From Microcebus murinus (lineage: Eukaryota; Chordata; Mammalia; Primates; Cheirogaleidae): a stretch of 64,000 nt of DNA. A program made the position numbers and the translations under genes. Within the stretch, counting starts at the first letter, position 1. Every line of letters begins with the position of its first letter. Positions 1 to 13,488 of this stretch are shown one piece after another. The stretch is taken from positions 63,319,001 through 63,383,000 of the forward strand of contig NC_134112.1 of NCBI RefSeq assembly GCF_040939455.1, read 5' to 3'. The notes under the pieces are model-generated. The model ran no database searches and was not told where the DNA came from. It was given only the letters and a program-made list of their open reading frames with translations.

Positions 1-38
1 GGAAATTGGTTTTCTCCAGTTTCAAAAAGCATCATCTG

Positions 39-205
39 TTGGGCATGGTGGCAAGCCTGTAATCCTAGATCCTCAGGAGGCTGAGGCGGGAGGGTCACTT
101 GAGGCCAAGAGTTCGAGGCTGTAGTTGTGCTATATTTGTGCCTTTGAATAGCCAATGCACTCCAGTTTGGGTAACATAGCAATATCCCATGTCAAAAAAT
201 AAACT
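39..205 (+). repeat. Free left Alu monomer (FLAM-like)
   Basis: It starts GGGCATGGTGGCAAGCCTG, has the B-box-like GAGTTCGAGGCTGTAG, and includes GAATAGCCAATGCACTCCAG. The last is typical of the oldest 7SL-derived monomers rather than dimeric Alu. It ends in an A-rich tail and has no second arm. Confidence 0.75.
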
Positions 206-382
206 AAACCCCAAAACATCATCTTTCGGAGAACAGGAAACGATTTGATGTTGTACAGTGTAACATATTGGAAAGATCCATGCAGGTAGGCTTAGGGTTA
301 GAGAAATGAGAGATAGGAAGAGAAGTGGCAGGATAGCATGAATAAGAGAAAAAATTATTTCAACACTGAAAAATTTGTGTCT

Positions 383-1822
<1,440 letters not shown>

Positions 1823-2168
1823 AAAAGATTTTATAGGCTGGGCGCAGTGGCTCACGCCTGTAATCCTAGCACTCTGGGAGGCCGAGGTGGGCCTTGAGGT
1901 CAGGAGTTCGAAACCAGCCTGAGCAAGAGCAAGACCCTGTCTCTACTATAAATAGAAAGAAATTAATTGGCCAACTAATATATGTAGAAAAAATTAGCCG
2001 GGCATGGTGGCGCATGCCTGGAGTCCCAGCTACTCAGGAGGCTGAGGCAGCAGGATCGCTTGAGCCCAGGAGTTTGAGGTTGCTGTGAGCTAGGCTAACG
2101 CCATGGCACTCACTCTAGCCTGGGCAACAAAATGAGACTCTGTCTCAAAAAAATAAAAAGATTTTATA
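1823..2168 (+). repeat. Lemur-type Alu with perfect 13 bp target-site duplication
   Basis: The Alu body is 1836-2155 and is flanked by aaaagattttata at 1823-1835 and 2156-2168. It carries the spacer AATTGGCCAACTAATATATG and the right-arm insertion CACTCACTCTAGCC, which mark strepsirrhine Alu subfamilies. The exact duplications indicate a relatively recent insertion. Confidence 0.93.
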
Positions 2169-2259
2169 ATCTTTTAGTTGGAAAACTTAACAATTACTGA
2201 ACCAAAGGTATAGGTATATGGACCTTTACTTCACTATTCTTTTAACTTTTTCATGTTTG

Positions 2260-4464
2260 GAATAATAAACTGGTTGTGGGATACAGCCAAAATACTGCTC
2301 ATAGGGAAATTACATTACAAAAGAAAGGTTTATCACTAAACTTAAGCTTGATAAACAAGAAAAAGAGCATATCAAAACTAAAGCAAAGAGAAGAAGAAAA
2401 TAATCTTATGAGCAGAAAACAATAAAATTAATAAATAATAGAAAAAATAAATGAAAGTTGGTTTCTGAGAAGGTGAATAAAATTAATAACACTTTAATCA
2501 TAATTAACAGGAAAAAGAAAAGAAAGAAATTGGTTTCAGAAATAAGATATGAAACATCACATCAGATTCTACATACAATCAAAGGATAATAAAATAGCAT
2601 TTTAAGTAATTTTATGATAATAAATTTAAAAACTTCAGTGAATTGGAAAAATTATTTAAAAGATATTAACTATCGAAACTCACTCAAGAAGAAATAGACA
2701 AATAGAATATCCCTGTATGTATAAAAAAGTTAAATTCGTACTTCATAGTATTCCCACAAAGAAAACTCCAGGCCTCAGATGAGTTCCTTGGTGAATTGTA
2801 CCAAAGAGTTCAGAAAGAAATAATACAAATTCTACACAAACTGCTAAAGAAAACTGAACAGAACAGAATACCTTCCAACTTATTCTCTGAGGTCAGCATT
2901 ATCCTGCTACCAAAACTAGAAAAAGACATTGCAAGAAAAGAAAACTACAAATAATTATCTTGTGCCTACAGATGCAAAAAATCCTTAATTTTTTTTAAAG
3001 CAAATTGAACGCAACAACATACAAAGATGATACCTCATGACCATGTGGAGTTTACCTTAGGAATGCAAAGTTCAACATTTGAAAATCAATAATGTAATTC
3101 ATTATATTAATAGATTAAAATAATTAAAACTATTTGATCATCTAAATGATGCAGAAAAAGCACTGGAAAAAATGAACAACAAATCAAAGTGAAGATATCG
3201 ATAAACTAGAAATACAAGAGAACTTCCTCAACTTGATAAAGATCATCATTGAAAAACTTATCATAATTAATGTTGACTGAATGCTTTCTTTCTAAGCTTA
3301 TAAACAAGGCAAGAATGTCCACTTTACTTCCAGTGTACACTGTACTGGAGATTTTAGCCAGTGTTATAAGGCAAGGAATAGAACCAGCCAGATTGGAAAA
3401 AGAAGTAAACCTTTTTATTTGCAGAATACACAATCACCAACATAGAAAATCCTAAAACTTGTTCAATAACTACAAGAACTAATAAATAAGGTTAGCAAAG
3501 TCAGAAGATACACAAATATAACTATATTTCTACATTTTAACAATGATTATAAAGTAAAATTTTTAAAATAGCATTTGCAATAGCACCAAAATAAATTTAA
3601 GGTAAGATTTGCTAGAACCACACACTAAAAACTATATAGCATTTATAAGAGAAAATGTAAAACATCTATGTAAATCAGAATATATATCATGCTTTGGGTC
3701 AGAAGACTCAATATTAAGCTGTGAATTCATCATTTATTGATCTGTTGTAATTTTCATCAAAATCTCAGGAGTCAATTTTTGTAAGCTGACTATGAAATAC
3801 TAATATATGTATATACGGAAATGCAAAGAGCCTAGAATAACCAAAATTATTCTGATAAACAACAAAATTGGAAGACTTACACTGTTGTGATCAAAAGCCT
3901 ATTGTATTCATATAAACATAGATATGCAAAAACATAGAACAAAATGGAGTACAGAAATAGTGTTAGTCATATATAACCAAATGATTTTCAACAAAAATGT
4001 CCCAAGAAGTCAAAATGCAGAGATTAACTTTTTAGAGACATATGCAAAGAAATGAGGGTTGAGATAACTCACACAATATACAAAAATTAACTCAAAATAA
4101 ACTAGTAAAACTTCTAGAATAAAATAGAAAATATTTCTGGCTTTGGGTTACACAACAATTTCTGAAGTCAAAAAAAGCTACAAATTATTTAAAGTTTTGA
4201 TCAATTAGATTTTATCAAAATTAAAACATCTGTCCTTTGAAGGCATTGTTAACAAAACAAAAAGACAAGCCAAATAATAGAAGAAAATACCTACAAACAT
4301 ACATCTAAGAAAGGACTTTGAATCCAGAACATATAAAGATACTTTATGACTCAATAATAAGAGGACAAGTATTACAATAAACACAGAGGGAAATAATTTG
4401 AACAAACACATAACCAAAGAAAGTTCTACAGAATGGCAGATAAGTGTGAGAAAATGTGGTCAAC
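2260..4464 (+). repeat. Old L1 LINE, ORF2-derived part
   Basis: Sequence such as GATACAGCCAAAATACTGCTC and AAACAAGGCAAGAATGTCCAC corresponds to L1 ORF2 in sense orientation, with many stops and indels. It is interrupted by an MLT1 LTR and resumes at 4831. Its dead frames explain the short ORF at 3270-3455 and its antisense shadow. Confidence 0.8.
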
Positions 4465-4830
4465 ATGTTCTATGATCTGAATGCTTGTGTATCCCAAAAT
4501 TCATATGTTGAAACCTAATCACCAATGTGATGGTATTAGAAAGTGGCCCTTTGGGAGGTGATAAGATCAAGAGGAGGAGTCCTCATGAAGGAGATTAGTA
4601 CCCTGATAAAAGAGGCTCAGAGAGCTTCGCTCCCCATTTACACTAGGTAAGGATACAGTATGAATGTACCATCCATGAACCAGGAAACAGGCCCTCACCA
4701 GATACTGAATCTGCAAGCACCTTGATCTTGGACTTCCAGCCTCCAGAACTTTGAGAAATCAATTTCTGTTGTTGTAAGTTACCCAGTCTGTGGTATTTTG
4801 TTATAGCAGTCTGAATGGACTAAGAAAACA
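4465..4830 (+). repeat. MLT1-type MaLR solo LTR inside the L1
   Basis: It contains AAATTCATATGTTGAAACC, CCCTTTGGGAGGTGATAAG, CCTTGATCTTGGACTTCCAG and a poly(A)-region ending TTTTGTTATAGCAGTCTG. These are hallmarks of ERVL-MaLR LTRs of the MLT1 group. Only an LTR is present, with no internal retroviral sequence. Confidence 0.85.
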
Positions 4831-5606
4831 TCGTTAGGCTAGAGGAAGCTAAAACCACAATGAAAAACCACTACACACACACCATCTATTTTGGAATGAC
4901 TAAAATTAAAAAGACTAACAATATCATGGATTTACAAAAATATAGAGCAATTGGAACTATTCCATATTACTGATGGGAATGCAAAATGGCATATCCATTT
5001 TGTAAACTAGTTTTGCAGTTTCTGTAAAGTTAAACCAAATTCCACTCTTGGAATTTACCAAATGATTAGGCAATTCCACTGTTACATATTTACACAAGAG
5101 AATGAACACATATGTCTACAAAAGTGACCTGTATGTAAATAATCATAGTAACTTTATTCATAACAATCCAAAGCTCTAACAACCAAGTTGTTACCCAATT
5201 GGGGATTGGATAAAGAATTGTGGTATATATCCACACAATGGAATACTATTCAATAATAAAAAGGAAATGGACTACTGATATACACAACAACACAGGTGAA
5301 TCTTAAAATAACTATGCTAACACAAAAGAACGCATACTGTATGATTCTAGTTTTATGAAAATCTAGAAGAAGCAAAATATAGTGATAAAACACAGATCAT
5401 TAGTTGCCAGGAGCCAAGGAGTAGAAGTAGCACATTAACTGCAAAAGTATGTAAGAGAAATTTTGGGGAGGATGAAAATATTCTATATCTTAATTATGAT
5501 GATGGTTATATGAATGTAAACATTTGTCAAACTTCCTAGAATTCTATGTTTAAAATTGGTGAATTTTACTGCATATAAATTATATCTCAATAAAGCTGAC
5601 CAAAAA
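4831..5606 (+). repeat. Old L1 3' end (continuation)
   Basis: It resumes the same L1 after the LTR. It includes TGGAATACTATTCAATAATAA and the 3' tail AATTATATCTCAATAAAGC. It ends near 5606. Confidence 0.8.
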
Positions 5607-6553
5607 CAGAAACCTAATGCAGGGAGTTACACAGTATTTATTCTCTCCTAAGATTAGTAGTGTGATTCACAAGTAAATGGAGTAAATCACTCCTAAATAA
5701 ACCAGCTACTTAAGTTCTGTTTAGCTACAAATAAATGAAGACCTCTATTGTGGTTACTATCTTAAATTGCATATTTAATTAGAAAGAAGTAGGGAGGCAA
5801 GAAGAGTGGTTTATTCAACTTCAGGGTCCCAGTGACCAAATAATGTTTAGCATATAGTAGGTACTTCTAGCAAATGTTTGTGAATAATAATTTAACTAGA
5901 AACAAACTCTTAATCCCTTTTTAAAAGCCTAGGTATATTCACTGTTCTTATATAAAGTATTTAGACAAACATGCATAACGTATCAGCTGATTTGCATATT
6001 TCATTGTTTAGACTTATCCTGTGCCATTATTTCATGACATAAACAAATTAAGAAAAAGCTTTGTGGATCATATTTGAATGACCAACTTTTAATTCATGAT
6101 GCAGATATCTCATCTAATCATTCATTAAATCTTTATTTTTAACAATAAAGAAAAAGTTGTAAAGTTTCTAAATTTTTATATCTTTTAGTTAGGAATTAAA
6201 GTAATTCTAAAAACACGAACTGAATTTTTCAAGATCAATTGCTTTACACTGTCTATATAGGAAATATTCAGAGTTCTTCCAATGTTTGAATTATGGAGAA
6301 TTGACTTATCCTTCTGGAGAATTTTATGCTAAATACTAATTATAAAAATACGTAAAAAATTTCTTTACTGGTTACAAAACAGACTATATGGCTAAGAGAT
6401 TCTATGTTAAACATGTAGAAAAAATGACAATTACACAGGAGTTTGAAAATAACAATAAAAAATATTTTGTAAACCAACAGAGCAAAACTTTTTGACATCA
6501 AATTTTAAAGTTACTGAAAAACTTTATTTTTGCCAAATAAACAGCAAACTTAC
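5607..6553. other. COG5 intron flanking the fourth exon, mostly unclassified
   Basis: A short L2-like 3' scrap (TAGCATATAGTAGGTACTTC, about 5836-5895, plus strand) is the only recognisable piece. The rest is AT-rich intron downstream of the 6554-6635 donor. Confidence 0.5.
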
Positions 6554-6635
6554 ACTCTGTTGCTGTACGAAATTGAGAAGAAAGTGCCTGAGTAACTGAA
6601 TTCCAAAATGTGTAGAAAATTTCAGGTTGTCCGTC
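6554..6635 (-). CDS. COG5: COG5 internal coding exon (fourth of four)
   Basis: This 82 bp exon encodes 27 codons plus one base. It reads [18 protein letters not shown] and then SSQFRTATE, followed by a T that opens the next codon. The acceptor is TTTTTTTTTGGTTCACAG and the donor is GAGT|GTAAGT (phase 0 in, 1 out). A second possible donor two bases upstream (GA|GTGTAAG) is weaker and would change the exit phase. The C-terminal part RTATE differs from the human residues I recall (HMATN), whereas the rest is near-identical. The exon joins in frame to IEEIIK of the exon at 24379-24456 across a 17.7 kb intron. The following exon, expected to encode the large central part of COG5, is not found between 1 and 6553. 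Confidence 0.94.
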
Positions 6636-6824
6636 CTGTGAACCAAAAAAAAAGAATATATTTATTTTAAGAAATTATAATGGACAAGATATACCATTGA
6701 GAATTTATCTAAAATTTGAACAATATTTTTTAGACACCTAATTATCAAACAATGGAATTATTAAGAAACTAAGTGGAAATATTATTTAGACAAATCAAAT
6801 TATGTCTCATGTTCAAGCAATCAG

Positions 6825-7040
6825 TCATTATTCTGCTCTGCCACTTAAAGAGCTGGTATGACCCAGGGCAAGGTCCTTAACTATTCTGTGCCTTGGTTAC
6901 TTACCTATAAAATGGACATGGTAACAGTAACTACACATTGCAGAATTATTATGAGGATTAAACAAATTAATAAACATCTTAGAACAGTGCCTGACATATA
7001 CAATAAACCCTCAATGAATGCTAGCTATTATTATTACAAA
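6825..7040 (+). repeat. MIR SINE
   Basis: It shows the MIR order: TCTGCCACTT, then AAAATGGACATGGTAACAG, then ATTATGAGGATTAAACAAAT, then AGAACAGTGCCTGACATA and CAATGAATG. It is diverged, as expected for this ancient family. Confidence 0.85.
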
Positions 7041-7794
7041 TTACTACTATTATCATCATCCTTTGATATACAGAAGGCAATTCATGTGACTATAACAAAA
7101 TGATGGACAAAGCAAATTACACTAAGGATGACTAACAGGAAATAATTCGCCATTATAAAAAAGAGTGGTTGAAACCTAGACACAGTTTTAAAAAAAGAAA
7201 AGAAAAGAAACAGGAATTATTACTACTCAGTTTAGCATGACACTTTCATTCAAATTTAAATATATGTTTTAGAAAGTAATCACTAAGAAGACAAATATTA
7301 GTAAAAGTATCATTTGTTAAAAACAAAGTACTTTAATACTGTTAAAATGGAATCACACTCTTAGAAATTTTGCCAAATACTTTAACGTGTGTCTGTATGT
7401 GTGGTGTACAATATGAGATTGCCAATGTTCTACTATTTTTTCAGTACAAAACTATAATTTCATATGGTTAAAAGTAATAGTATAAATAAAATGTCTAATG
7501 TTCAAATATTACTACCACCCTAAAAATAACATTTATAATTTTGGATAAGTGAACAAAATAACTAATGAAAAATACTGATTTGTGACTTTTATACCTATGT
7601 ACACTTTCATTTTCATTGTTATTTGTTTCTTTCTTCAATAAGTCTATGGTTGTGAATTTACTCAAGTGAGAATTGTGTATCACAAAAAAGGCAAATCACA
7701 TCATTGTTGATTTCTTATGCACTCATCAGAAAATACATTCAGAGTCCCAAGATTTTTTGTATTATGTCTTGTGTATCTCAGTTTAAAGTAGATG
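7041..7794. other. Intronic sequence, no element recognised
   Basis: AT-rich DNA with short pure-A/GA runs (AAAAGAAAAGAAAAGAAA near 7190). The small ORFs show no domain. Confidence 0.5.
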
Positions 7795-9863
7795 TCTTCC
7801 CTCACATTAAAGAAATATCATAATATACCACAGTAACAGAATAAAGGACAAAAACCACATGATCATCTCAATGTAATAAAAACATCTGACAAAATTTAAC
7901 ACCCTCTTATGATGAAAATATTCAATAAAATAGAACTAGAAGGAAATCATAACATAACAAAGGCCATATATGTAAAACTCACAGCTAACATCATACTCCA
8001 TGGTGCAAAACAGAAAAGCTTTCCCTCTAAGATCAGGAACAAGGCCAGAATGCCCACTCTCACCAGTTCTATACAATATAGTACTGGGAGTTCTGCCAGA
8101 AGAATCAAGCAAGAAAAAGAAATAAAATGCATCCAAATTGGAAAGGAAGAAGTAAAATTATCTCTGTTTGTAGATGACATGATCTTGTATGTGGAAAACT
8201 CTAAAGAGCCCATAAAAAAAACCCTGTTAAGCTAATAATTGAATGCAGCAAAGTTGTGGGCTACAAAATCAACATACAAAAATTAGTTGTGTCTACACAC
8301 TAAAAACGAACAATCTGAAAAGGAAATGAAGAAAACTATTCCATTTATAACATCATCCAAAAGAATACTTAAGAATAAACATATATAAGAAGGAAAAAGG
8401 CTTATATACTGGAAACTACAAAATACTGCTAAAAGAAATTAAAGACGACACAAATGGAAAGACATCTCACGTGCTATGGTTTAGAAGACTTAATATTGTT
8501 AAAATGTCCATACCCCACAGTCACCTAGGGGTTCAATACAATCCCTATCAAAATCTCAATGGTATTTTTGCAAAAATAGGAAAAAAAAAATCCTAAAATC
8601 CATACAGAATCTCAAGGGACCTCAAATATCCAAATATCTTTCTTGAGAAAGAAAAAAAAAAAAAAAAAAAAGCTAGAGGCTTCACACTTCCTGACTTCCA
8701 AGCATATTACAGAGCTGGGCACAATGGCATGTGCTTATAGTCTCAGATACTCAGGAGGCTGAGGCAGGAAGATCACTTGAGCTCAGGAGTTCAAAACCAG
8801 CCTGGGCAACAGAGTGAGATCCCATCTCTAAAAAAATATTATTATATAAAGCTTCAGTAATTGAAAAGTATGGTAGCATCATAAAGACAGACACATGGAC
8901 CAATGGAAGAGAATAAAGAATCCAGAAATAAACCCTCAAGGATATGGTCATACAATCTTCAACAATGGTGTCAAGGCTACTCAAGGATTAAAGGACAGTT
9001 TCTTCAATAAAGGCTGCTGGGAAAACTAGATATACACATGCAAAAGAATGACGTTGACCCCTTACCTTCCATCGTGTATAAAAAATAATTTCAAAATGGA
9101 TTAAAGAACTGAAATTATAATTCCTAGAAGAAAACATATGGGAAAAGCTCCATGACAATGAATTTGTCAATAAATCTTTTTTATGACATCAAAAGCACAG
9201 GCAACAAAAACAAAAATAGGCAAATCAGACTACATAAAACTTCAAAACTTCCACACAGCAAAGGAAACAACCAACAGAGCAAAAAGGCAACCTACAGAAT
9301 GGGAGAAAATATTTACTAACCATATATCTGATAAGGAGTTAATATTCAGAATATATAAAGAACTCTTACAACTCAAAAATAAAAAACAAAACATAGGCAA
9401 AGGACTTGAATAGATACTTCTTCAAAGAAAATATATGAATGTCCATCAAGCACATGAAAAGATGCTCAACATTACTAATAATCAAAGAAATGCAAATCAA
9501 AACCACAATATGAGATATCACCTCATACCCATCAGGATGGCTACTACCAAAAACCAGAAAATAATAAGTGCTGACAAGGATATGGAGGAATTGGAACCCT
9601 TGTGCACTGTTGGTGGGAATGTAAAGAGGTGCAGCCAACTATAAAAAACATTAGAGAGGTTCCTCAAAAAATTTAAAAATAGAAATTACCATATGATCCA
9701 GCAAACCTACATTTGCATATACACCTAAAAGAATTAAAAGCAGGCTCTTGAAGATTTACTTATACATCCATGCTCACTGCCAAGCATTACTGACAAGAGC
9801 CAAGAGGTAGAAACACCTAAACATCTGATGAAGAATGAATGGGTAAAAAAAATGTAGTATATA
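7795..9863 (+). repeat. L1 LINE, ORF2 reverse-transcriptase part (decayed)
   Basis: A surviving 108-codon frame (7909-8235) carries the L1 reverse-transcriptase catalytic-site region FVDDMILYVEN, preceded by KARMPTL. Stops and frameshifts follow. Downstream sequence continues through the ORF2 C-terminal region (TTGTGCACTGTTGGTGGGAA). The element is split by an Alu monomer (8712-8850) and a Tc1/mariner-like element (9864-10173), and carries a 20-base A run at 8651-8671. It is inactive. Confidence 0.88.
8712..8850 (+). repeat. Alu monomer inserted in the L1
   Basis: GAGCTGGGCACAATGGCATG through ACAGAGTGAGATCCCATCTC and a short A-rich tail. It is a single arm only. L1 sequence is continuous on either side. 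Confidence 0.78.
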
Positions 9864-10173
9864 CAGTCATGCACTGCTCAATGATGGGGAAATGTTCTAA
9901 GAAATGTGTCATTAGGTGATTTCGTCATTATGCAAACATCCTAGAGCGTACTTACACAAACCTAAGATGGGATAGCCTACTATACACCTAGGCTTTATGG
10001 TATAGCCTATGCTCATGTTACTACAATGAATACTGCAGGCAACTGCAACATAGAAGTATTTGTGTGCTTAAACATATCTAAACATAGAAAAGGTACAATC
10101 AAAACATTTACGTGACCACCGTCATATATGCAGTCCATCACAGACTGAAATGTCATTATGCAGTGCACAATTG
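9864..10173. mobile_element. Non-autonomous Tc1/mariner-like (Tigger-type) DNA transposon
   Basis: Its left end CAGTCATGCACTGCTCAATG and its right end, reversed as CAATTGTGCACTGCATAATG, form imperfect terminal inverted repeats of about 24 bp. The element sits between TA dinucleotides inside L1 3' sequence. The interior (GGGATAGCCTACTATACACC) is a recurrent mammalian MITE sequence. It has no coding capacity. Confidence 0.75.
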
Positions 10174-10560
10174 TACATACAATGGAATAATTTTCAGCCG
10201 TAAAAAAGAAGGTAATCTGTCACATGCTACAACATGGATGAACCTTGAGGATATTATGGTACATGAAATAAGCCAGTCACAAAAAGACAAGTACCCATGA
10301 TTCTATTTACATAAAGTATCTATCTATAGTAGTAAAACTCTTAGAAAGCAGAGAGGAGAATGGTAGTTGACAGGAGCTAGGGAAAAAGGAAAAGGGGAGT
10401 TGTTCAATGGATACAGATTCAGTTTTCCAAAATGAAAAAGTTCTAGAGATTTATTATATAAGATGCATATCATTGACACTATTGTATTGTACACTTATAA
10501 ATGGTTAGGATGGTAAATTTAATGAAGTGCTTTTAACCTTTTTATTAAAAGGGGGATTTT
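10174..10560 (+). repeat. L1 3' end (continuation)
   Basis: CAATGGAATAATTTTCAGCC picks up the L1 at the point where the DNA transposon entered. It continues to the L1 3' terminal motif GGTTAGGATGGTAAATTTAA. Confidence 0.8.
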
Positions 10561-12399
10561 ATGCCTAGTTTCTATGAATTTTAAAAAATAAAAAAACTGG
10601 GTATTTAGTTTATGTATTGCCTTTTATGCACTGAGATAAATTATCATGTAGATTTCCTTATTGGAGACACTGGGATATTAATTTACTAGATTTCCTAATA
10701 TTAAATGATCCTCATAATGCTAACATAAATCCTACTTGTATAGATAGATAATTCAGATAATTATTTTAACACACTACTGAAATCAATTTGTTTTCACATC
10801 TGATAATTTTTGTTATTTATGTTCCTAAACAAGTTTGACCCACATATATGTCCAAATATACAGCTATCTATTTTGGAAGTAGGGTTATAAATGAATTATT
10901 TACTTCCCTTAAATTAAAAAATTATTTTAATATATTTTGAGACAATTATCATAGCCTGAAATATTTTTCCCCCACAAAACTCTTAAGGAGTTCCCTAAGT
11001 TAAAACAACAACAACAAAAAATATTTTTAAGATAACCTTTGATAACTGAAAAAATTTTAAATATTCTTTTATTCAGCTATTCTAATTTTTGAGTTAATTA
11101 TGTATTTCCTGAGAATTATCTACTATGTCATTTTCAATCTCAAATTTAGTAAAAGAAAGTTTATGTGACTATTCTATACACCATTATTTCTTGTTTATCC
11201 AAAATTAATACTGTCACTTTCATTTGAGAAATGTTAGTCAATCCACTTACTTTTATTCTGTTTGCTTTTTAATGTGACTCTTAAAATAACATATATTTTA
11301 ATTCTATTTTTAAATACAATTTTTGTCATTCAATAAGAAATTATAACCCAAATTTGTTAAATAGGTTGCTCTTGCTTTTATCATCTCATTTTATCCTTTC
11401 TTTGTTCCCTTTGTTTTTTGCGTTTGTTCTGTAGATTACTTTTATTTGCTTTCATCTTCCCTAGTGGTCTGAGTGCTATATATTCTGATTTTAATTGCAT
11501 CAAAGGTTACATTTATGGTTTTTTCCCCCAGTTTTAATCTCATATGACTTCATATTCCTCAATTTTCAAAGGCAAAAATGAAAACATATCTTCTGAGAAT
11601 ACAATTAAAAGTCTCACAGCATTAATTTAGAATCTTAATTTATAAATTAAATAAAAATCAACAAAAAGACATGAACATACTATAATATAACTATGTTTCT
11701 TAAATAAGTACTAGCTATACAGGGTAAGTCTTTAGAATAAACTTAAGCAACCACCACTTTACAGTATTGGTGTATTATTACAATTTAATATAGACTGAGA
11801 ATACCAGCTAACAATTGGAAAGGCAACAGAATAATCAACACAGGCACAATTTATTAAGGGAGTGATAACTGTATAGCTTACTAATTCTAATATTATAAAT
11901 ATCACTTTTTAAAAATAAATATTTGTAACTGCTCATTTCTGAGAATAAACAAATCTACATTAAATATACCCTTGTTTTTCCAAGTATAAGTGACTACGCA
12001 ATGCTGTGCACATCACTAACTCTACACAAACTATTATCACAGTTTTTATAGCATTTTCCTGTATTTCTTTTGGATGTGTCGTATCTATTCCTACAATTAA
12101 TGGAAAATTATTTTGAGGCATGTCGTCTTTGTAACCACACAGATTTACTGAAATAGATTTTAAGAAATAACAGAAATTCTTCAAGACTTTTGAGAATTGC
12201 CAAAGAAAAGAAGAAAATTCTAAATCTTAGACACACCCTTTTGAAAGAAAACATGGGGTCCCAGATAATCTTCCTTCTTAGTGATGAATCACTCAAAACT
12301 TCAAGGCCATGACTTATGCGCTTTTAAATTAATCAGAGAAGAACCCAAATTGTCCATACTCTAGAATATATGTGAACCTTGGCTGAGAAATTGACATCT
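10561..12399. other. AT-rich intronic sequence, unclassified
   Basis: About 1.8 kb with no recognised repeat, no GC-rich patch and no splice-bounded frame. The ORFs of 60-75 codons resemble nothing I know. Confidence 0.5.
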
Positions 12400-12690
12400 T
12401 CTGAATGTCCATTAGGTGACAAGTATGGCTAGATGTGATCTCTTTTAAACCTCACAGCAACCAATAGAATGGAAGCTCCATGACAGCACAGGCCTCATTT
12501 TGTCTTTTTTATATAGGGTGTGATGGACATAAAAGGCACACAATAAATATTTATTAATCTGGAACAATTTTAGAAGGCAGGCATTCTTAGTCCCTTTTAG
12601 TGTAAGATAACAAAAGCTCAAAGATAAGGTGACCTTGCTCAGAATTGTGCAGAAAATAGAACTGTGGTTTGATCCGAGGTCTCTCCGATA
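12400..12690 (-). repeat. MIR SINE split by a 3' L2 fragment
   Basis: MIR in reverse orientation runs to about 12463 (AAACCTCACAGCAACC) and resumes at about 12575 (AGGCAGGCATTCTTAGTCCC ... CTTGCTCAGAATTGTGCAG). These positions are adjacent in the MIR consensus. Between them lies a plus-strand L2 3' end (GGAAGCTCCATGACAGCACA ... CAATAAATATTTATTAA). Confidence 0.72.
12464..12570 (+). repeat. L2 3'-end fragment inserted in MIR
   Basis: GAAGCTCCATGACAGCACAGG and GGCACACAATAAATATTTAT are the conserved L2 3' terminal motifs. Only about 105 bp of the 3' end is present. Confidence 0.72.
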
Positions 12691-12985
12691 CATTATTATT
12701 CCCCCTTAATATAACATAAAAAGGCCTTTTTGACCTGATTCTTCCAGTCTCCTTCTCTTTGTTACACACCACTGAGGTCAAAGGTCTAACCACACTCAAA
12801 TTTTTTTAGGTTCTTGAAGGCTCTTTTATTGTCTTTTTCAGTTACCAGTTTTTAAAACTTGCACTTTCTTCAGAGTTCGGTTTAGGTGCCTCTTCGTCTT
12901 ATTCCCCCTAGGTTAGGTACACTCTTTATAGACATAGTATTCCATATTCCCCACTATAATGATATCTTCTTGTTTAATTAAAGGA

Positions 12986-13385
12986 ACAGAGTAGTGGTTA
13001 AGAAGAGGAACTCTGAAGCCAGAATACTAGACTAGAATTCTGACTGTATCACTTATTAGCTGTGTGACTTTGTATAGGGTAATTTCTCCATGCCTCAGTT
13101 TACTCAACTGTAAAATGGAAACTCATCTCATAAATTTGTAATGAAGACTGAATAATTTTTTTTTTTTTTTTGAGACAGGGTCTCCCTCTGTCACCCAGCA
13201 GGAGTACAGTGGCCTCATAACAATTCACTGTAACCTTGAATTCCTAGGCTCAAGTGATCCTCCTGCCTCAGCCTCCTTAGTAGGTGGACACAGGTACATG
13301 CCATCACAAATGAGTTCATTCTTATGAAGTACTTAAAATAGTGCCTGGCACAGTAAGTACTATGTATATTAATATGTTTATCAAT
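12986..13385 (+). repeat. MIR SINE interrupted by an Alu monomer
   Basis: AGAGTAGTGGTTAAGAAGAG, TTAGCTGTGTGACTTTG and TGCCTCAGTTTACTCAACTG form the MIR body. The element resumes after 13308 with GAGTTCATTC and AGTGCCTGGCACAGTAAG. The break is filled by the Alu arm at 13155-13308. Confidence 0.88.
13155..13308 (-). repeat. Alu monomer (reverse) inside MIR
   Basis: It starts with a poly-T tract, then GAGACAGGGTCTCCCTCTG, and ends at ACAGGTACATGCCATC. Only one arm is present. Confidence 0.8.
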
Positions 13386-13488
13386 ATTGCTTACATCATT
13401 TGTAATTTATAATCAAAATAACTAATTTGTCTTCTTCATTATTTTATCTCTGACTACTGGTACATAGGATTACCTAGGTATATATTGT

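Noticed and set aside
7909..8235. 108-codon ORF with FVDDMILYVEN as a possible functional reverse transcriptase
   Set aside because: It is a short surviving piece of L1 ORF2 followed by frameshifts and a poly(A) run. It is a dead element, not a gene.
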